This document shows positions 25,542-37,702 of a stretch of 64,000 bases of DNA, piece after piece. The notes under the pieces were generated by a model. That model was given only the letters and a program-made list of their open reading frames with translations, was not told the DNA's origin and ran no database searches. Source of the stretch: Anaerospora hongkongensis (lineage in GTDB: Bacteria; Bacillota; Negativicutes; Sporomusales; DSM-15969). The stretch covers positions 1 to 64,000 of the forward strand of contig NZ_SLUI01000020.1 of the NCBI RefSeq assembly GCF_004339805.1, written 5' to 3'. Position numbers and translations under genes: made by a program. Position 1 is the stretch's first letter. The number at the start of each line of letters is the position of its first letter.

Positions 25542-26444
25542 TTGCGATCATTTGCTTCCTATAAAGTAGCACAAGAGCATAACGGATTAACATTAGAAAT
25601 TTATCTTAAAGAAATCCTGCAATACTCGGGCAGAAAAATTCAAAAATTAACCAGGCAAAAAGGAATTTTTCTCAATGGAAAATCCGTTTTTCTCCAAAAA
25701 AAAATCAGCACAGCTGACACGATACGGGTACTTGTATCAGAAGACACCGCTTATGGCGTTCCCCCTGAACAAGGCAGTATCGAAATTCTGTATGAAGATG
25801 AATACCTATTAGTATTAAATAAACCCCCCCGTCAGCTTGTTCACCCTACAGGGCAAACCACTTCCGGCACGCTGGCTAATCATTTAGCTTATCATTTTAA
25901 GGAACAGGGCATTGTAAGTACAGTCCGGCCGATCCATCGCCTGGACAGAGATACTTCCGGCTGCGTATTATTTGCCAAAGACGGCCGCAGCCAATTTATC
26001 CTGGAACAGCAGTTGGCTGCTAATGAATTGAAACGCACTTATTGGGCATTAGTCAAGGGAATTCCCGTTCCTCCTGCAGACACAATCGATCTGCCAATTG
26101 GTACGCACCCCACTATGCCAAACAGACGGGCTATTCATATCCAGGGAGAAAGAGCCATTACCCATTATCAAACGCTTAAGGCTTTTTTGCCTGCGGCCGC
26201 TTCCCTGCTGGAGTTACAGCTGGAAACCGGCAGAACCCATCAAATCCGGCTCCATCTGGCACATCTGGGATATCCGATTATTGGTGACGGTATGTATGGG
26301 GTACGGTCGCCGCTAATCAGCCGTCAAGCCCTGCATGCCCATTCCGTAACATTTTATCACATAAAAAATAATCAGGAAATCACGGTACAGGCGCCATTGC
26401 CTGCCGATTTTTCCCAGGTCCTTAGCAGCTACACTGCAAATTAA
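25542..26444 (+). CDS. RluA-family pseudouridine synthase
   Basis: Isomerises uridine in rRNA or tRNA. The 300-residue protein has an N-terminal S4-like stretch (GRKIQKLTRQKGIFLNGKS), the catalytic motif HRLDRDTSG (Asp about residue 135) and the C-terminal ETGRTHQIRLHLAHLGYPIIGD of the RluA/RluD group. The start is a TTG at 25542 with AAGAAGG 8 nt before. A TATAAT at 25483-25488 is a likely -10, with no clear -35. Target site cannot be inferred. Confidence 0.92.
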   Translation: MRSFASYKVAQEHNGLTLEIYLKEILQYSGRKIQKLTRQKGIFLNGKSVFLQKKISTADTIRVLVSEDTAYGVPPEQGSIEILYEDEYLLVLNKPPRQLVHPTGQTTSGTLANHLAYHFKEQGIVSTVRPIHRLDRDTSGCVLFAKDGRSQFILEQQLAANELKRTYWALVKGIPVPPADTIDLPIGTHPTMPNRRAIHIQGERAITHYQTLKAFLPAAASLLELQLETGRTHQIRLHLAHLGYPIIGDGMYGVRSPLISRQALHAHSVTFYHIKNNQEITVQAPLPADFSQVLSSYTAN

Positions 26445-26446
26445 AT

Positions 26447-26475
26447 AAAAAAGGCAGCTTTTCAGCTGCCTTTTT
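26447..26475. terminator. Bidirectional terminator between rluA-type gene and the NarL regulator
   Basis: AAAAAGGCAGCT pairs with AGCTGCCTTTTT around a 4-nt loop, with A and T tracts on both sides, between convergent genes. Confidence 0.85.
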
Positions 26476-26510
26476 CATTTGAACTTCATTTGCCTATCCG
26501 GTTTTCTATG

Positions 26511-27170
26511 CTACAGTTCGGTGGATAGCATCCCATTTTCCAAAGCATACTTCACCAGTTCTGTTTTTTCCGTATACCCTAACTTATCCATCATCCTGGT
26601 CTTATGGGTATCTACCGTCTTTACGCTGATACACAGCAATTGGGCAATTTGGCTCATCGAATGGCCTCTGGCTATATATTTCAGCACTTCCCGTTCCCGG
26701 TAGCTCAAAATTGTATATGGATCTTTTACACGGGCTGTATGTACGTTCGTTAACAACGAGTTGAGGAGTGTCTGGGCTTTTTGAGGGCTTAAATAGCGCT
26801 GGCCTTTTGCGATTGTCCGCACAGCTTCAAACAGCTCGGTATCAACCGCATTTTTTTCTACATATCCCAAAGCCCCCGACTGCATAGCTTCCCGTAAATA
26901 ATCCTCATTCTCGTACATCGTCAGCACTAAAATTTTGATAGTATTTCCCCTGCTTCGTATTTCTTTAATACATTCTAAACCGCTCATGTTCGGCATAGAA
27001 AGATCAACAATGAGAACATCAGCCATAACTCTGTCCAGCAGATGCAATACTTCTCTTCCATCTGCCGCCTCTCCTACGACAAGTAAATCCGACTCATTAT
27101 TTAGCAGCAGCTTCAAGCCTGTTCGCAGTATTGAATGATCATCCGCAAGGATAATTTTTATCTTTACCAT
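26511..27170 (-). CDS. NarL-type response regulator
   Basis: A 219-residue DNA-binding regulator. The receiver has the acidic pair DD (10-11), phosphoacceptor D56 in VDLSMPNMSG, a Thr/Lys pair further on (LVLTMY, VEKNA), and the C-terminal LuxR-type helix-turn-helix LSYREREVLKYIARGHSMSQIA. It lies 4 nt after the histidine kinase gene, so kinase 27175-28623 is its partner. Targets are unknown. Confidence 0.92.
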   Translation of the reverse strand: MVKIKIILADDHSILRTGLKLLLNNESDLLVVGEAADGREVLHLLDRVMADVLIVDLSMPNMSGLECIKEIRSRGNTIKILVLTMYENEDYLREAMQSGALGYVEKNAVDTELFEAVRTIAKGQRYLSPQKAQTLLNSLLTNVHTARVKDPYTILSYREREVLKYIARGHSMSQIAQLLCISVKTVDTHKTRMMDKLGYTEKTELVKYALENGMLSTEL

Positions 27171-27174
27171 TTCA

Positions 27175-28623
27175 TCACCCCAACTTTTTTGGCAAGGTTA
27201 CATAAACGGTCGTTCCTGTGCCATAAATTGACTCTAATTTCATTGTACCACCAAGCAATTCCGCCCGCTCTGTCATTCCATAAATACCCAAGCCGTTTTT
27301 CTGTCGTTTTGTTTCCTGCTCAGCAGCATTGCAAATACCAATCCCATCATCCTTAATAATCAGACTTATCGTCTCACTTGAGTCAAGCAAGGAAATATAG
27401 ACATTCTCCGCATCGGCATGTCTTGCTATATTCGTTAAGCTTTCCTGTAAAATCCGGTACAGCGCCAACGATATTTCCGAGCCTAAATCCGTCTTACCTT
27501 CAGGCATTTCAATATGTACACGAATTCCCTGCTGTTCACTAAACGTTTGAATATATTTAAGCATTGCCGCAGCTAAACCAAGATCATCAAGTACCGGAGG
27601 CCTGAGATCAACCGCAATTTTCCGCAGACTGCCAAGAGCATGAATGGCAACATCCCGCGCTTTTTGCAGCAGGTCCTTCTGTGCTTCCTCTTTCAATTTA
27701 GAAAGCAGCAATTTCATATAAGCTAATAGCGAGGCTAATAGCTGCCCTGTTTCATCATGGAGCTCGCGTGATAAATGCTTGCGCTCGTCTTCCTGAATAA
27801 CAAACAGCTTTCTGATTAAGTCAGCCCGCAAGGCCTCTTTCAATTTCAGCTCTTCCACTAAGCGAACATTCTCTACTTGCTTTTCCTGCAGCTTTCGCAC
27901 CATATCATTAAATACCAGTGCTAATTTTCCTACCTCATCCTGGCTAACCACTACAGCCTTTACTGCGAAATTTCCATGTCCGATCTGCTCTGCTGCCTGT
28001 GTTAAAGAACGGAGAGGCCGTACCATAACAAAGGCCATATAAGTCGCTCCTATTGCCGATAACAAGGAAAGCAATAAAATGGCAATGATAAAGTCATTAA
28101 CCCTCCTATTCAGAACTTGTTCCGTCTGCCTTTCCGATAAGCCAACACGAATGTACCCGATATCACCGTTTTCAACCGACCATACAACCTCTCTGATGAG
28201 GCCTTCATTGCTGTCGTATTTGTCAACACGATACCTGCCACTTCCCGGCAGCTCCACAGTTTGAACAGAATTACTGTTTTTTGCCAGCAGCACCGGAAGT
28301 CCTGACGGAAACTGATCGTCGAATGTGTGTGCCAAAATTCGCCCCGCTGAATCGGCAACAATAATATAGCGGACATCGTCTGTATTCCGTTTTGTTTTGT
28401 TAATGCGGTCTGATAGTGCATACCGGTCATCCAGCAAGATATCATTGCTGCTTAATACACCAATATAAGACGCCAGTTCTGCCCCTCTTTTCTCCATTTG
28501 ATCCTCGATAAGATTGGATGCGGTTTGGATCATAACCGCTCCCATAATCAAGTTCAGCACCAGCATACTCACAATAATGGTATTGAATTTGTAATAAATG
28601 CTCAAATGACGAAACCACTTCAT
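27175..28623 (-). CDS. Membrane histidine kinase (HisKA_3/NarX-type)
   Basis: A 482-residue sensor kinase. There are two membrane helices (about 12-34 and 183-205) enclosing a 150-residue external domain, then HAMP, then a HisKA_3 dimerisation helix with phosphoacceptor His in LSRELHDETGQLLASLL, and a HATPase_c domain (LQESLTNIARHA, DDGIG, GLGIYGM). The gene's ATG overlaps the stop of the PhnD-like lipoprotein (ATGA) and its stop is 4 nt from the regulator, so the three form one unit. The lipoprotein probably presents the ligand. Confidence 0.9.
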   Translation of the reverse strand: MKWFRHLSIYYKFNTIIVSMLVLNLIMGAVMIQTASNLIEDQMEKRGAELASYIGVLSSNDILLDDRYALSDRINKTKRNTDDVRYIIVADSAGRILAHTFDDQFPSGLPVLLAKNSNSVQTVELPGSGRYRVDKYDSNEGLIREVVWSVENGDIGYIRVGLSERQTEQVLNRRVNDFIIAILLLSLLSAIGATYMAFVMVRPLRSLTQAAEQIGHGNFAVKAVVVSQDEVGKLALVFNDMVRKLQEKQVENVRLVEELKLKEALRADLIRKLFVIQEDERKHLSRELHDETGQLLASLLAYMKLLLSKLKEEAQKDLLQKARDVAIHALGSLRKIAVDLRPPVLDDLGLAAAMLKYIQTFSEQQGIRVHIEMPEGKTDLGSEISLALYRILQESLTNIARHADAENVYISLLDSSETISLIIKDDGIGICNAAEQETKRQKNGLGIYGMTERAELLGGTMKLESIYGTGTTVYVTLPKKLG

Positions 28624-29558
28624 ATTGTGATACCTGACCGGTCATAGAGTTTTTGCAAGGGCCGATACAATTCAGGCGAAGGATTGACAAAACGGTGTAT
28701 GATCAATTTTTTTAACACCGCATTGGCAGCAGCATCCTGATGCATGGTAAGAAATATTTCGCGCAGCTGCTCCTTCAATTCCGGATTCATCTGTTTTTTG
28801 ATGGCAATCGGCCCCGTTGGCGCTGGACCAATTGTGGCAATAATTCGCACCTTTTCCAGTAATTCCGGATTTTTTGCTCTCGCATAGTCCAGAATCTGAC
28901 TGTCCAGACTAGCCCCATCAGCTACCCGGTTGGCCACTGCCCATAGTGATTTGTCATGACTGTACGTATAAAAATACCGTTTAAAGTACAATTCAGGCAA
29001 TGTTCTTCTTTTTCGTAAATAATCTTCAATCACCATATGACCTGAATAACTTAAAGGATCAGTAAAGGCAAATGTTCTTCCCTGCAAATCATCAATATGG
29101 CGGAAATCGCTGTCCCGGTGTACAATGATTTCCGCATTGTACAGCGTTGTGCCTTCATATTCTGCCATCACCAAAAGTTCAATTTCATTCATTCCCCGAT
29201 AAGAACTGTACGCACCGGTAGACATAAAAGCAATATCTACATCACCGTTAGCAAGTAAAATATTTACTTCCTCATAGGTTTTCCGTTGAACCAATACTGC
29301 CGGACGACCGGTTTTTTGTGATACATGCGCAGCAATCTGCCGGTAATAATAAATTGTTTCATGAGGAGACAAAACAGTGGCAAGAGCAATTAAAATCGGG
29401 CGCTGAGAAATCTCTTCTTCTGCGGTAATCTTAGGAACAGATACAGGCTGTTCAAAATTAACATAAGGGACAGTGTTTTTACCATAGCAGCCGGCTATAA
29501 GAAAAGCCATTAGCAGTATACTTCCCCATAAGGCTAATTGTTGGCGGTCTACCTTCAC
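28620..29558 (-). CDS. PhnD-like substrate-binding lipoprotein, putative ligand sensor
   Basis: A 312-residue exported lipoprotein (lipobox LIAGC, Cys about residue 23) of the PhnD/phosphate-phosphonate periplasmic-binding family: ILIALATVLSPHETI, VDIAFMSTGAYSSYRG and GRTFAFTDPLSYSGHMV are the family's typical segments. No ABC transporter permease or ATPase is nearby; it is instead coupled to a histidine kinase and a regulator, which points to ligand sensing rather than uptake. The start is a GTG at 29558 with AGGAGG upstream. The ligand is unknown. Confidence 0.85.
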   Translation of the reverse strand: MKVDRQQLALWGSILLMAFLIAGCYGKNTVPYVNFEQPVSVPKITAEEEISQRPILIALATVLSPHETIYYYRQIAAHVSQKTGRPAVLVQRKTYEEVNILLANGDVDIAFMSTGAYSSYRGMNEIELLVMAEYEGTTLYNAEIIVHRDSDFRHIDDLQGRTFAFTDPLSYSGHMVIEDYLRKRRTLPELYFKRYFYTYSHDKSLWAVANRVADGASLDSQILDYARAKNPELLEKVRIIATIGPAPTGPIAIKKQMNPELKEQLREIFLTMHQDAAANAVLKKLIIHRFVNPSPELYRPLQKLYDRSGITI

Positions 29559-29662
29559 TGCTTACCTCCTAGGCGGACAAAATAAGTATTGCTTGCGATC
29601 CATCGACCTACACCTTCTACCATTCGAACCACGCCTTCCATAAATGGAGTTTCTGCTAACAA

Positions 29663-29712
29663 AAAGTCCAATTACACTTCCGTGCTTTTGCACACAGTTG
29701 TAATTGGACTTT
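29663..29712 (-). terminator. Terminator after the HAMP-less sensor kinase gene
   Basis: A 14-bp stem (AAAGTCCAATTACA with its complement) with a 22-nt loop, followed by T tracts on the minus strand. The 246-bp gap between the kinase and the PhnD-like gene otherwise shows no gene. Confidence 0.75.
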
Positions 29713-29804
29713 CTGATTCTCCCGTCCGTAAATCTGAAATTAGCAGACTATTCTTTATGATTGATTCGCTAATATGGCCTAAGACTCCTGCTTTGCCTTC
29801 AGCT

Positions 29805-31070
29805 TTACCGGTCTTTACGAATCTTGCCAATCGGAAGTGACACCTGAAAAGTGGTTCCTTTGCCCGAGCTTTCGACGGCAATCTTTCCTCCATGTTTCTC
29901 CACAATCCACTTAGCAATGGCCAAACCAAGGCCCGTACCGCCTTTATCACGGGAGCGTGCCTTATCCCCGCGAAAAAAACGGTCAAAGATGTGCGGCAAA
30001 TGTTCTGCGGCTATACCGCATCCGGTATCTTGCACAACTACTATTGCAGATTTGTCATCTTTATCACAGGAAAGTAGAATCTTTCCGCCTTCGCTAGTGT
30101 ACTTAAATGCATTATCCAGCAAAATAACCACAAGCTGATGCAGCCTTTCCCGGTCAGCCATTAATTCTATTGCCGGTTTAATCTGCACTGTCAGGCTAAC
30201 CTTATTGAGCTCCTCTAACGGCTTAAAATGCTCGGCGACCATTTCAACCATTTCACTGAAATCAACAGGAGCCACTTGCAATTCCGCCTTATCTGCATCC
30301 GATCTGGCTAATGTAAGCAGGCTGGCAATCAGCTTAGTCATACGCGAAGATTCCTTCATAATCGTATTGATTCTATGACTTTGTTCCTGAATGGTCAGTT
30401 GCGGATGCCTCAGCATTAATTCTGCATTGCTATAAATTCCGGTAATCGGCGAACGCAATTCATGGGATGCGTCCGCAACAAATTGCTGCTGCTTTTCCCA
30501 AGCAGCCTGGATAGGAATCATAGCCCGCCTGGCTAAAAAATAACTGGCCACAATAATGCTGACCATACCGACAATTAAGCCTCCGATAATAATCCAAAGC
30601 AGGTTATTAAGTAATCCTACCTCAGGATCAACAATGCTGATTGCGATAACTTCCCGGATTACAAACTCTTCATTAAAAAGCTTATTCTCATACCGATAGG
30701 GTACGGCTACAATACGGTATACATGATTTTCATACTCTCTGGTTTCAGGCTCTTCTATGTTGGTTTTGGGAACAATTTCCGCAAGATAGTTATTTTCTTC
30801 TATACGAAAAGGCGAAATATTAACAATCTGCCCTTCTGTGCTCCGCAATAATAAGAAAATACGCGGATCAAACAGCGGCCGCGGCCGCGGAAATTGAGCA
30901 CGCCCATTGACGAACTGAAAAGAACCAGCCTGGAGGCGCATTGCATCGTCAATCTTATCGAATAAGTTATAAGAGATATAGCCATAAAAAATGGAAGTAA
31001 ATATGATAAAAATAAGCAAAAAGACGAGTGAAATTAATGCCGTCAATTTACGGAGCGTACTTGTAAACAT
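29805..31070 (-). CDS. Membrane histidine kinase (OmpR-partner type)
   Basis: A 421-residue kinase with membrane helices at about 10-33 and 160-182 around an external domain of about 125 residues. The dimerisation domain contains DASHELRSPITGIYSNAEL (phosphoacceptor His), followed by the ATPase N box (LLDNAFKYT), DTGCGI, and GTGLGLAIAKWIVEKHGG. No HAMP domain is clear. It starts 2 nt after the regulator gene 31073-31747, its evident partner. The signal is unknown. Confidence 0.92.
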   Translation of the reverse strand: MFTSTLRKLTALISLVFLLIFIIFTSIFYGYISYNLFDKIDDAMRLQAGSFQFVNGRAQFPRPRPLFDPRIFLLLRSTEGQIVNISPFRIEENNYLAEIVPKTNIEEPETREYENHVYRIVAVPYRYENKLFNEEFVIREVIAISIVDPEVGLLNNLLWIIIGGLIVGMVSIIVASYFLARRAMIPIQAAWEKQQQFVADASHELRSPITGIYSNAELMLRHPQLTIQEQSHRINTIMKESSRMTKLIASLLTLARSDADKAELQVAPVDFSEMVEMVAEHFKPLEELNKVSLTVQIKPAIELMADRERLHQLVVILLDNAFKYTSEGGKILLSCDKDDKSAIVVVQDTGCGIAAEHLPHIFDRFFRGDKARSRDKGGTGLGLAIAKWIVEKHGGKIAVESSGKGTTFQVSLPIGKIRKDR

Positions 31071-31072
31071 TC

Positions 31073-31747
31073 TTACTTCTCCTTTAACATAAAGCCCGCA
31101 CCGCGTACAGTTTGGATAATCGTATCCAATTTATAAGGGGAAAGTTTCTTGCGCAAGTAATGAACATACAAATCAACAATACTTAATACCGTGTCCGAAT
31201 CAAACCCCCAGATCCGGTCAAAAATCTGTTCTCTGGTTAAAATCTGACCTTGATTCAGTATAAAGAATTCCAAAACCTCAAACTCTTTTGTCGTCAAACC
31301 AAGGGCCGTGTTATCCACAAAGCCATCCCTTACTTTATTATTGAGGATAATAGAACCATAATTTAATTCGCCTTCTAGCCCAACATTGCCCCTGCGCCGC
31401 GTCAACGCTTTGACTCTCGCTAACAGTTCTCTGAGTGCGAACGGTTTTACCAAATAATCATCAGCACCTGTTTCCAGGCCAATCACCCGGTCATCAATGC
31501 TGTCCCGTGCAGTGAGCAGCAATATGGGCACAGGATAACTTTTGCTGCGCAATGCTTTTACTATTTCCAGTCCGGATATTCCAGGCAGCATAATATCCAG
31601 TACCAGCAAGTCATATATCCCTTGCTCAGCCATGTACAACCCTTCATCACCGGCTGCAGCCTCATCTATCATATACTTTTCTTCCAACAGAAGAGCAACA
31701 ACAGCTTCTCTTAAAACGGTATCATCTTCTACAACTAGGATTCGCAT
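31073..31747 (-). CDS. OmpR/PhoB-family response regulator
   Basis: A 224-residue winged-helix regulator: receiver with EDD (7-9), phosphoacceptor D51 (LVLDIMLPG), LLTARD and the Lys in LVKPF, then a C-terminal winged helix (LTTKEFEVLEFFILNQGQILTREQI, ending in TVRGAGFML). First gene of a two-gene operon with its kinase. Target promoters cannot be read from sequence. Confidence 0.93.
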   Translation of the reverse strand: MRILVVEDDTVLREAVVALLLEEKYMIDEAAAGDEGLYMAEQGIYDLLVLDIMLPGISGLEIVKALRSKSYPVPILLLTARDSIDDRVIGLETGADDYLVKPFALRELLARVKALTRRRGNVGLEGELNYGSIILNNKVRDGFVDNTALGLTTKEFEVLEFFILNQGQILTREQIFDRIWGFDSDTVLSIVDLYVHYLRKKLSPYKLDTIIQTVRGAGFMLKEK

Positions 31748-31860
31748 GATATCCCTCCTGGTGCGCGAGATTTTAATAATAACAATGCCATATTCTTAGT
31801 ATCATTCGTTTTTTTATTATAAAACCCTCCCCCCATAATCTGTAAGCCTATAATGAAAAA

Positions 31861-31891
31861 GAAAAGCCTTTGCAGCAGCAAAGGCTTTTTC
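31861..31891 (-). terminator. Terminator of the collagen-like gene
   Basis: GAAAAGCCTTTGC pairs with GCAAAGGCTTTTTC; it lies about 20 bp downstream of the stop and ends in TTTTCTTTTTC on the minus strand. Confidence 0.85.
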
Positions 31892-31910
31892 TTCATTTAA
31901 CAAGAGGCTA

Positions 31911-34955
<3,045 letters not shown>

Positions 34956-35083
34956 TTACATAATAGAATATGTAGCTGCCTAGCAAGAGGGAACTGCCGA
35001 TAGGTTAATTCGTTGCTTTTTTTTGCCTCAGCTTCAGTCTATTTTTTGACACAAAGCTACGAACTGGCGAATAGAATAGAGTA

Positions 35084-35701
35084 TTGAAATTGTGCGTGTA
35101 TAAGGGAGTGATTCTAATCGTTACTACATCTGATAAATTACACCTAGGTTGCGGTAAAACAATATTACCGGATTGGATAAATGTTGATTGCGTAAGCTCT
35201 CCTGGGGTAGATTTGGTATTTGATCTGGATAAATGCAGTACAAATCCCTTGCCTCTACCAGACAATAGTATTGAAGAAATCTTGGCCAGCCATTTGCTGG
35301 AGCACATTGTAAATCCCTTGCCCATGTTGCAGGAACTCTATCGGGTTGCTAAGCCGGAGGCGAAACTAACTTTCTTTCTGCCTTATGGATCAAGTGACGA
35401 TGCTTTTGAAGACCCAACACATGTCCGTCCCTACTTTTTGAATTCCTTTGGCTACTTTTCCCAACCTTATTATTGGCGGGCTGATTATGGTTATCGTGGT
35501 GATTGGCGGGTTGATACCATTTTTTTAAGCATCTCGGCCAGTCAACATAGCGGCCGCCTAACCCAGGATATTATGTCCGATATTATGACTCTACGAAATG
35601 TTGTCTTTGAAATGGCTGTAGAATTGACAGCTGTCAAACCGGCTCGGGAAGCAAAAATAGAGTTGCAAACGGCGCCCCAAATCCTGTATAACTTTGTCTA
35701 A
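35084..35701 (+). CDS. SAM-dependent class I methyltransferase
   Basis: A small methyltransferase of about 200 residues. Motif I is LHLGCGKTILPDWINVDC, followed by an acidic loop (DLVFDLDKC), the motif ILASHLLEHI and motif with YRVAKPEAKLTFFLPY; these match type-11 methyltransferases that act on small molecules or sugars. The start is uncertain: the frame opens with TTG at 35084, while an AAGGGAG ribosome-like site lies further in, before a non-standard codon. TTGACA (35046) with TAGAAT 20 nt later is a weak promoter. Substrate unknown; a role in spore-surface glycan decoration beside the collagen-like gene is possible. Confidence 0.75.
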   Translation: MKLCVYKGVILIVTTSDKLHLGCGKTILPDWINVDCVSSPGVDLVFDLDKCSTNPLPLPDNSIEEILASHLLEHIVNPLPMLQELYRVAKPEAKLTFFLPYGSSDDAFEDPTHVRPYFLNSFGYFSQPYYWRADYGYRGDWRVDTIFLSISASQHSGRLTQDIMSDIMTLRNVVFEMAVELTAVKPAREAKIELQTAPQILYNFV

Positions 35702-35707
35702 CTAAAA

Positions 35708-35747
35708 AAAGAAGTCTCTAACTTCGTGCCAAGTTAGAGACTTCTTT
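35708..35747. terminator. Bidirectional terminator between methyltransferase and AMP-ligase genes
   Basis: A 17-bp perfect stem (AAAGAAGTCTCTAACTT with its complement) with a 6-nt loop and flanking A/T tracts. Confidence 0.9.
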
Positions 35748-35769
35748 AGTTCCAAGCGTAGTAGAAAAT

Positions 35770-37320
35770 TTAATTATTGTTATCCACATTTGATAAAGCT
35801 TGCTTTCGAATTGCCAAAGCTTTTAGCTGTGCCTTCGCAACATTACCATTAGGAGTTATAGGCAGCTGGTCAATTTTTTCAATACGCAAAACAGATATGT
35901 CATAATCTACCCTTGTTTTAAGCGCTGCTTTGATAGCAGAAAGATCTGCTTTAGGCTGCAGTAATACAACATATGCAATCGGCCGTTCCCCTAATTGCGG
36001 ATCAGGTATTCCGATAACTGCAGCTTGCTTAATCTCCGGCAATACGGTAATAGCTTCTTCAATGTCCCGTGGGAACCATGTTTTATTTCCTACAGTAATG
36101 ATTTCCGTGAAGCGTCCTCTGACCGTAATATACCCCTCATGATCAATCCATCCGGCATCTCCGGTATGCAGCCATTCGCCACGCATAACTTCTGCAGTTT
36201 TATCCGCTTTTCCCCAATATCCATACATATAGCCGCCGCGCAGGCAGATTTCCCCAATGTGCCCGACAGGAACTTCCTTGCCTGCAGCATCCAGAATCCT
36301 CACTTCTTTATCAGGTTGAACCGGCCCAATTGCACTAAGGCGGCGATCGGGCTCGAATTGAGGATAGCCCATCGCGGCAAAACCGCCTAGCTCACTTTGC
36401 CCATAACTTTCCAGCAGTGGTACTTTCAGTTCATCCCGCCAGGCTATTTTTAATTGCTTGGCAGCTGGCCAGCCGCCGGAAAGGCCCATTCGTAATGCAC
36501 CGGGTGTCCGGCCGCGTACTTTTGCTTCTTCCGCTATATCCGATAATATGCCTGGGTTAGCAACCAAAACCGTCGCTTTTGTATCTTCAATTGCTTGCCA
36601 GCCCAGCTTCGGTGTCCAGCCGGATATGATATTAATAGTCGCCATGCGATGCAGCATCGGCAGCAAATTGCCAATCAACTGATACCAACTGGCAAAATTA
36701 GTCACACCCAATGAGCTATCATCTAACGTTAATTGCAGCCTCTCCGCAATGCAGTTGGCAGCCTTCATCGTCGGCTCGTGCATCAGACATACCCCTTTAG
36801 GCTGACCACTTGTTCCGGCGGTATAGGATAGATGAGCAATTGCCAGTTCATTGCCGGGATCAATCGGCGTAGGGAATCCCGCTGCCAATAACGCAGGCAG
36901 GCTTTCAGAGCCGATCTGAGCTCCCTCCATACAAACTAGATGGCGTATACTACGCACCTCAGCTGCAGACCTGCTCACCTGCTCAGCCCATTCCTGGCCA
37001 TAGATCACCACACTGGGTTGATGATCATCTAAATAATATTCTAATTGATCGGCAAACTGCACATCAACCAATGCAGCAATTGCACCAATACGCCAGCAAG
37101 CAAACATTGCCAGCAGATAATCCAAACTATTTTGCGCAAAAATAGTTACCCTTTCCCGTTTAGCAACTCCTAAATAATGAAGTACACCGGCAAAGCGCTC
37201 CATTCTCTCTACTGCCTGGCTATAGGTTAATTCAGTATTGCGATCTACCCAGCGAAAAGCCGTTTTATCAGGCTGTTTCATGGCGCCGTGTAACAATAAT
37301 TGATGCATTAACAAAATCAT
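35770..37320 (-). CDS. AMP-forming acyl-CoA synthetase/ligase
   Basis: A 516-residue adenylate-forming enzyme. The P-loop-like motif is SYTAGTSGQPKGVCLMH (about 163-179), followed by ESYGQSELGG, GEWLHTGDAG and the hinge RGRFTEIITVGNKTWFPRDIE; the catalytic Lys appears in PNGNVAKAQL near the C-terminus. Such enzymes activate a carboxylic acid to acyl-AMP and then usually to acyl-CoA; the acid is not predictable. AAAGGA lies close to the ATG. The gene is preceded by a leader with two terminator-like hairpins. Confidence 0.85.
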   Translation of the reverse strand: MILLMHQLLLHGAMKQPDKTAFRWVDRNTELTYSQAVERMERFAGVLHYLGVAKRERVTIFAQNSLDYLLAMFACWRIGAIAALVDVQFADQLEYYLDDHQPSVVIYGQEWAEQVSRSAAEVRSIRHLVCMEGAQIGSESLPALLAAGFPTPIDPGNELAIAHLSYTAGTSGQPKGVCLMHEPTMKAANCIAERLQLTLDDSSLGVTNFASWYQLIGNLLPMLHRMATINIISGWTPKLGWQAIEDTKATVLVANPGILSDIAEEAKVRGRTPGALRMGLSGGWPAAKQLKIAWRDELKVPLLESYGQSELGGFAAMGYPQFEPDRRLSAIGPVQPDKEVRILDAAGKEVPVGHIGEICLRGGYMYGYWGKADKTAEVMRGEWLHTGDAGWIDHEGYITVRGRFTEIITVGNKTWFPRDIEEAITVLPEIKQAAVIGIPDPQLGERPIAYVVLLQPKADLSAIKAALKTRVDYDISVLRIEKIDQLPITPNGNVAKAQLKALAIRKQALSNVDNNN

Positions 37321-37340
37321 CAGTCCTTTCTATAACCAAA

Positions 37341-37384
37341 AAAGAAGCTCCGCATACCTAAATAGAGGTTTGCGAAGCTTCTTT
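37341..37384 (-). terminator. Second leader hairpin before the acyl-CoA ligase
   Basis: AAAGAAGCTTCGCA pairs with TGCGGAGCTTCTTT, with a 16-nt loop, followed by TTTTTTGG just 20 nt before the ATG. This is the form of an intrinsic terminator in a 5' leader. Confidence 0.7.
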
Positions 37385-37410
37385 GCTTCCCGATGTAAAA
37401 TTAAACAAAA

Positions 37411-37436
37411 GCTCCATAAACAGTTGTTTATGGAGC
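37411..37436 (-). terminator. First leader hairpin before the acyl-CoA ligase
   Basis: A 12-bp perfect stem (GCTCCATAAACA with its complement), followed by TTTTGTTTAATTTT on the minus strand. It ends a possible 6-codon leader peptide (ATG at about 37449, MSNGAP-stop). Confidence 0.65.
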
Positions 37437-37457
37437 ACCATTGCTCATGATAGGTTT

Positions 37458-37486
37458 ATCATATATCAAAATGTTTACTCTGGCAA
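37458..37486 (-). promoter_or_regulatory. Promoter of the acyl-CoA ligase leader
   Basis: TTGCCA (37486-37481), 17-nt spacer, TATGAT (37463-37458). The transcript would begin near 37451 and run through both hairpins. Confidence 0.7.
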
Positions 37487-37672
37487 GTTTTTTTCCTACT
37501 GCGTATTAGATGAAGAAATAGATCTGGTTTATGCAATAGCTTTTTTATTTGCTCATTTTATTTTCCTATCACTTTCGGAGCACTATAACAACTACAACAC
37601 AAAGACTTAACCATCAAACCCTTCGAATATTATCAAAATATTACTAATATTTTTAAAATCACCAATATTCTG

Positions 37673-37701
37673 TTGAATAATTCTAATCTTCATATTATAA
37701 T
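37673..37701 (+). promoter_or_regulatory. Promoter of the porin-phytase operon
   Basis: TTGAAT (37673-37678), 17-nt spacer, TATAAT (37696-37701). It gives a leader of about 200 nt before the porin start. The remainder of the gap holds a repeated GCCAAGCCA and an inverted pair ATTGCC/GGCAAT (about 37835-37874) near the ribosome site. Confidence 0.6.
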
Positions 37702-37702
37702 G

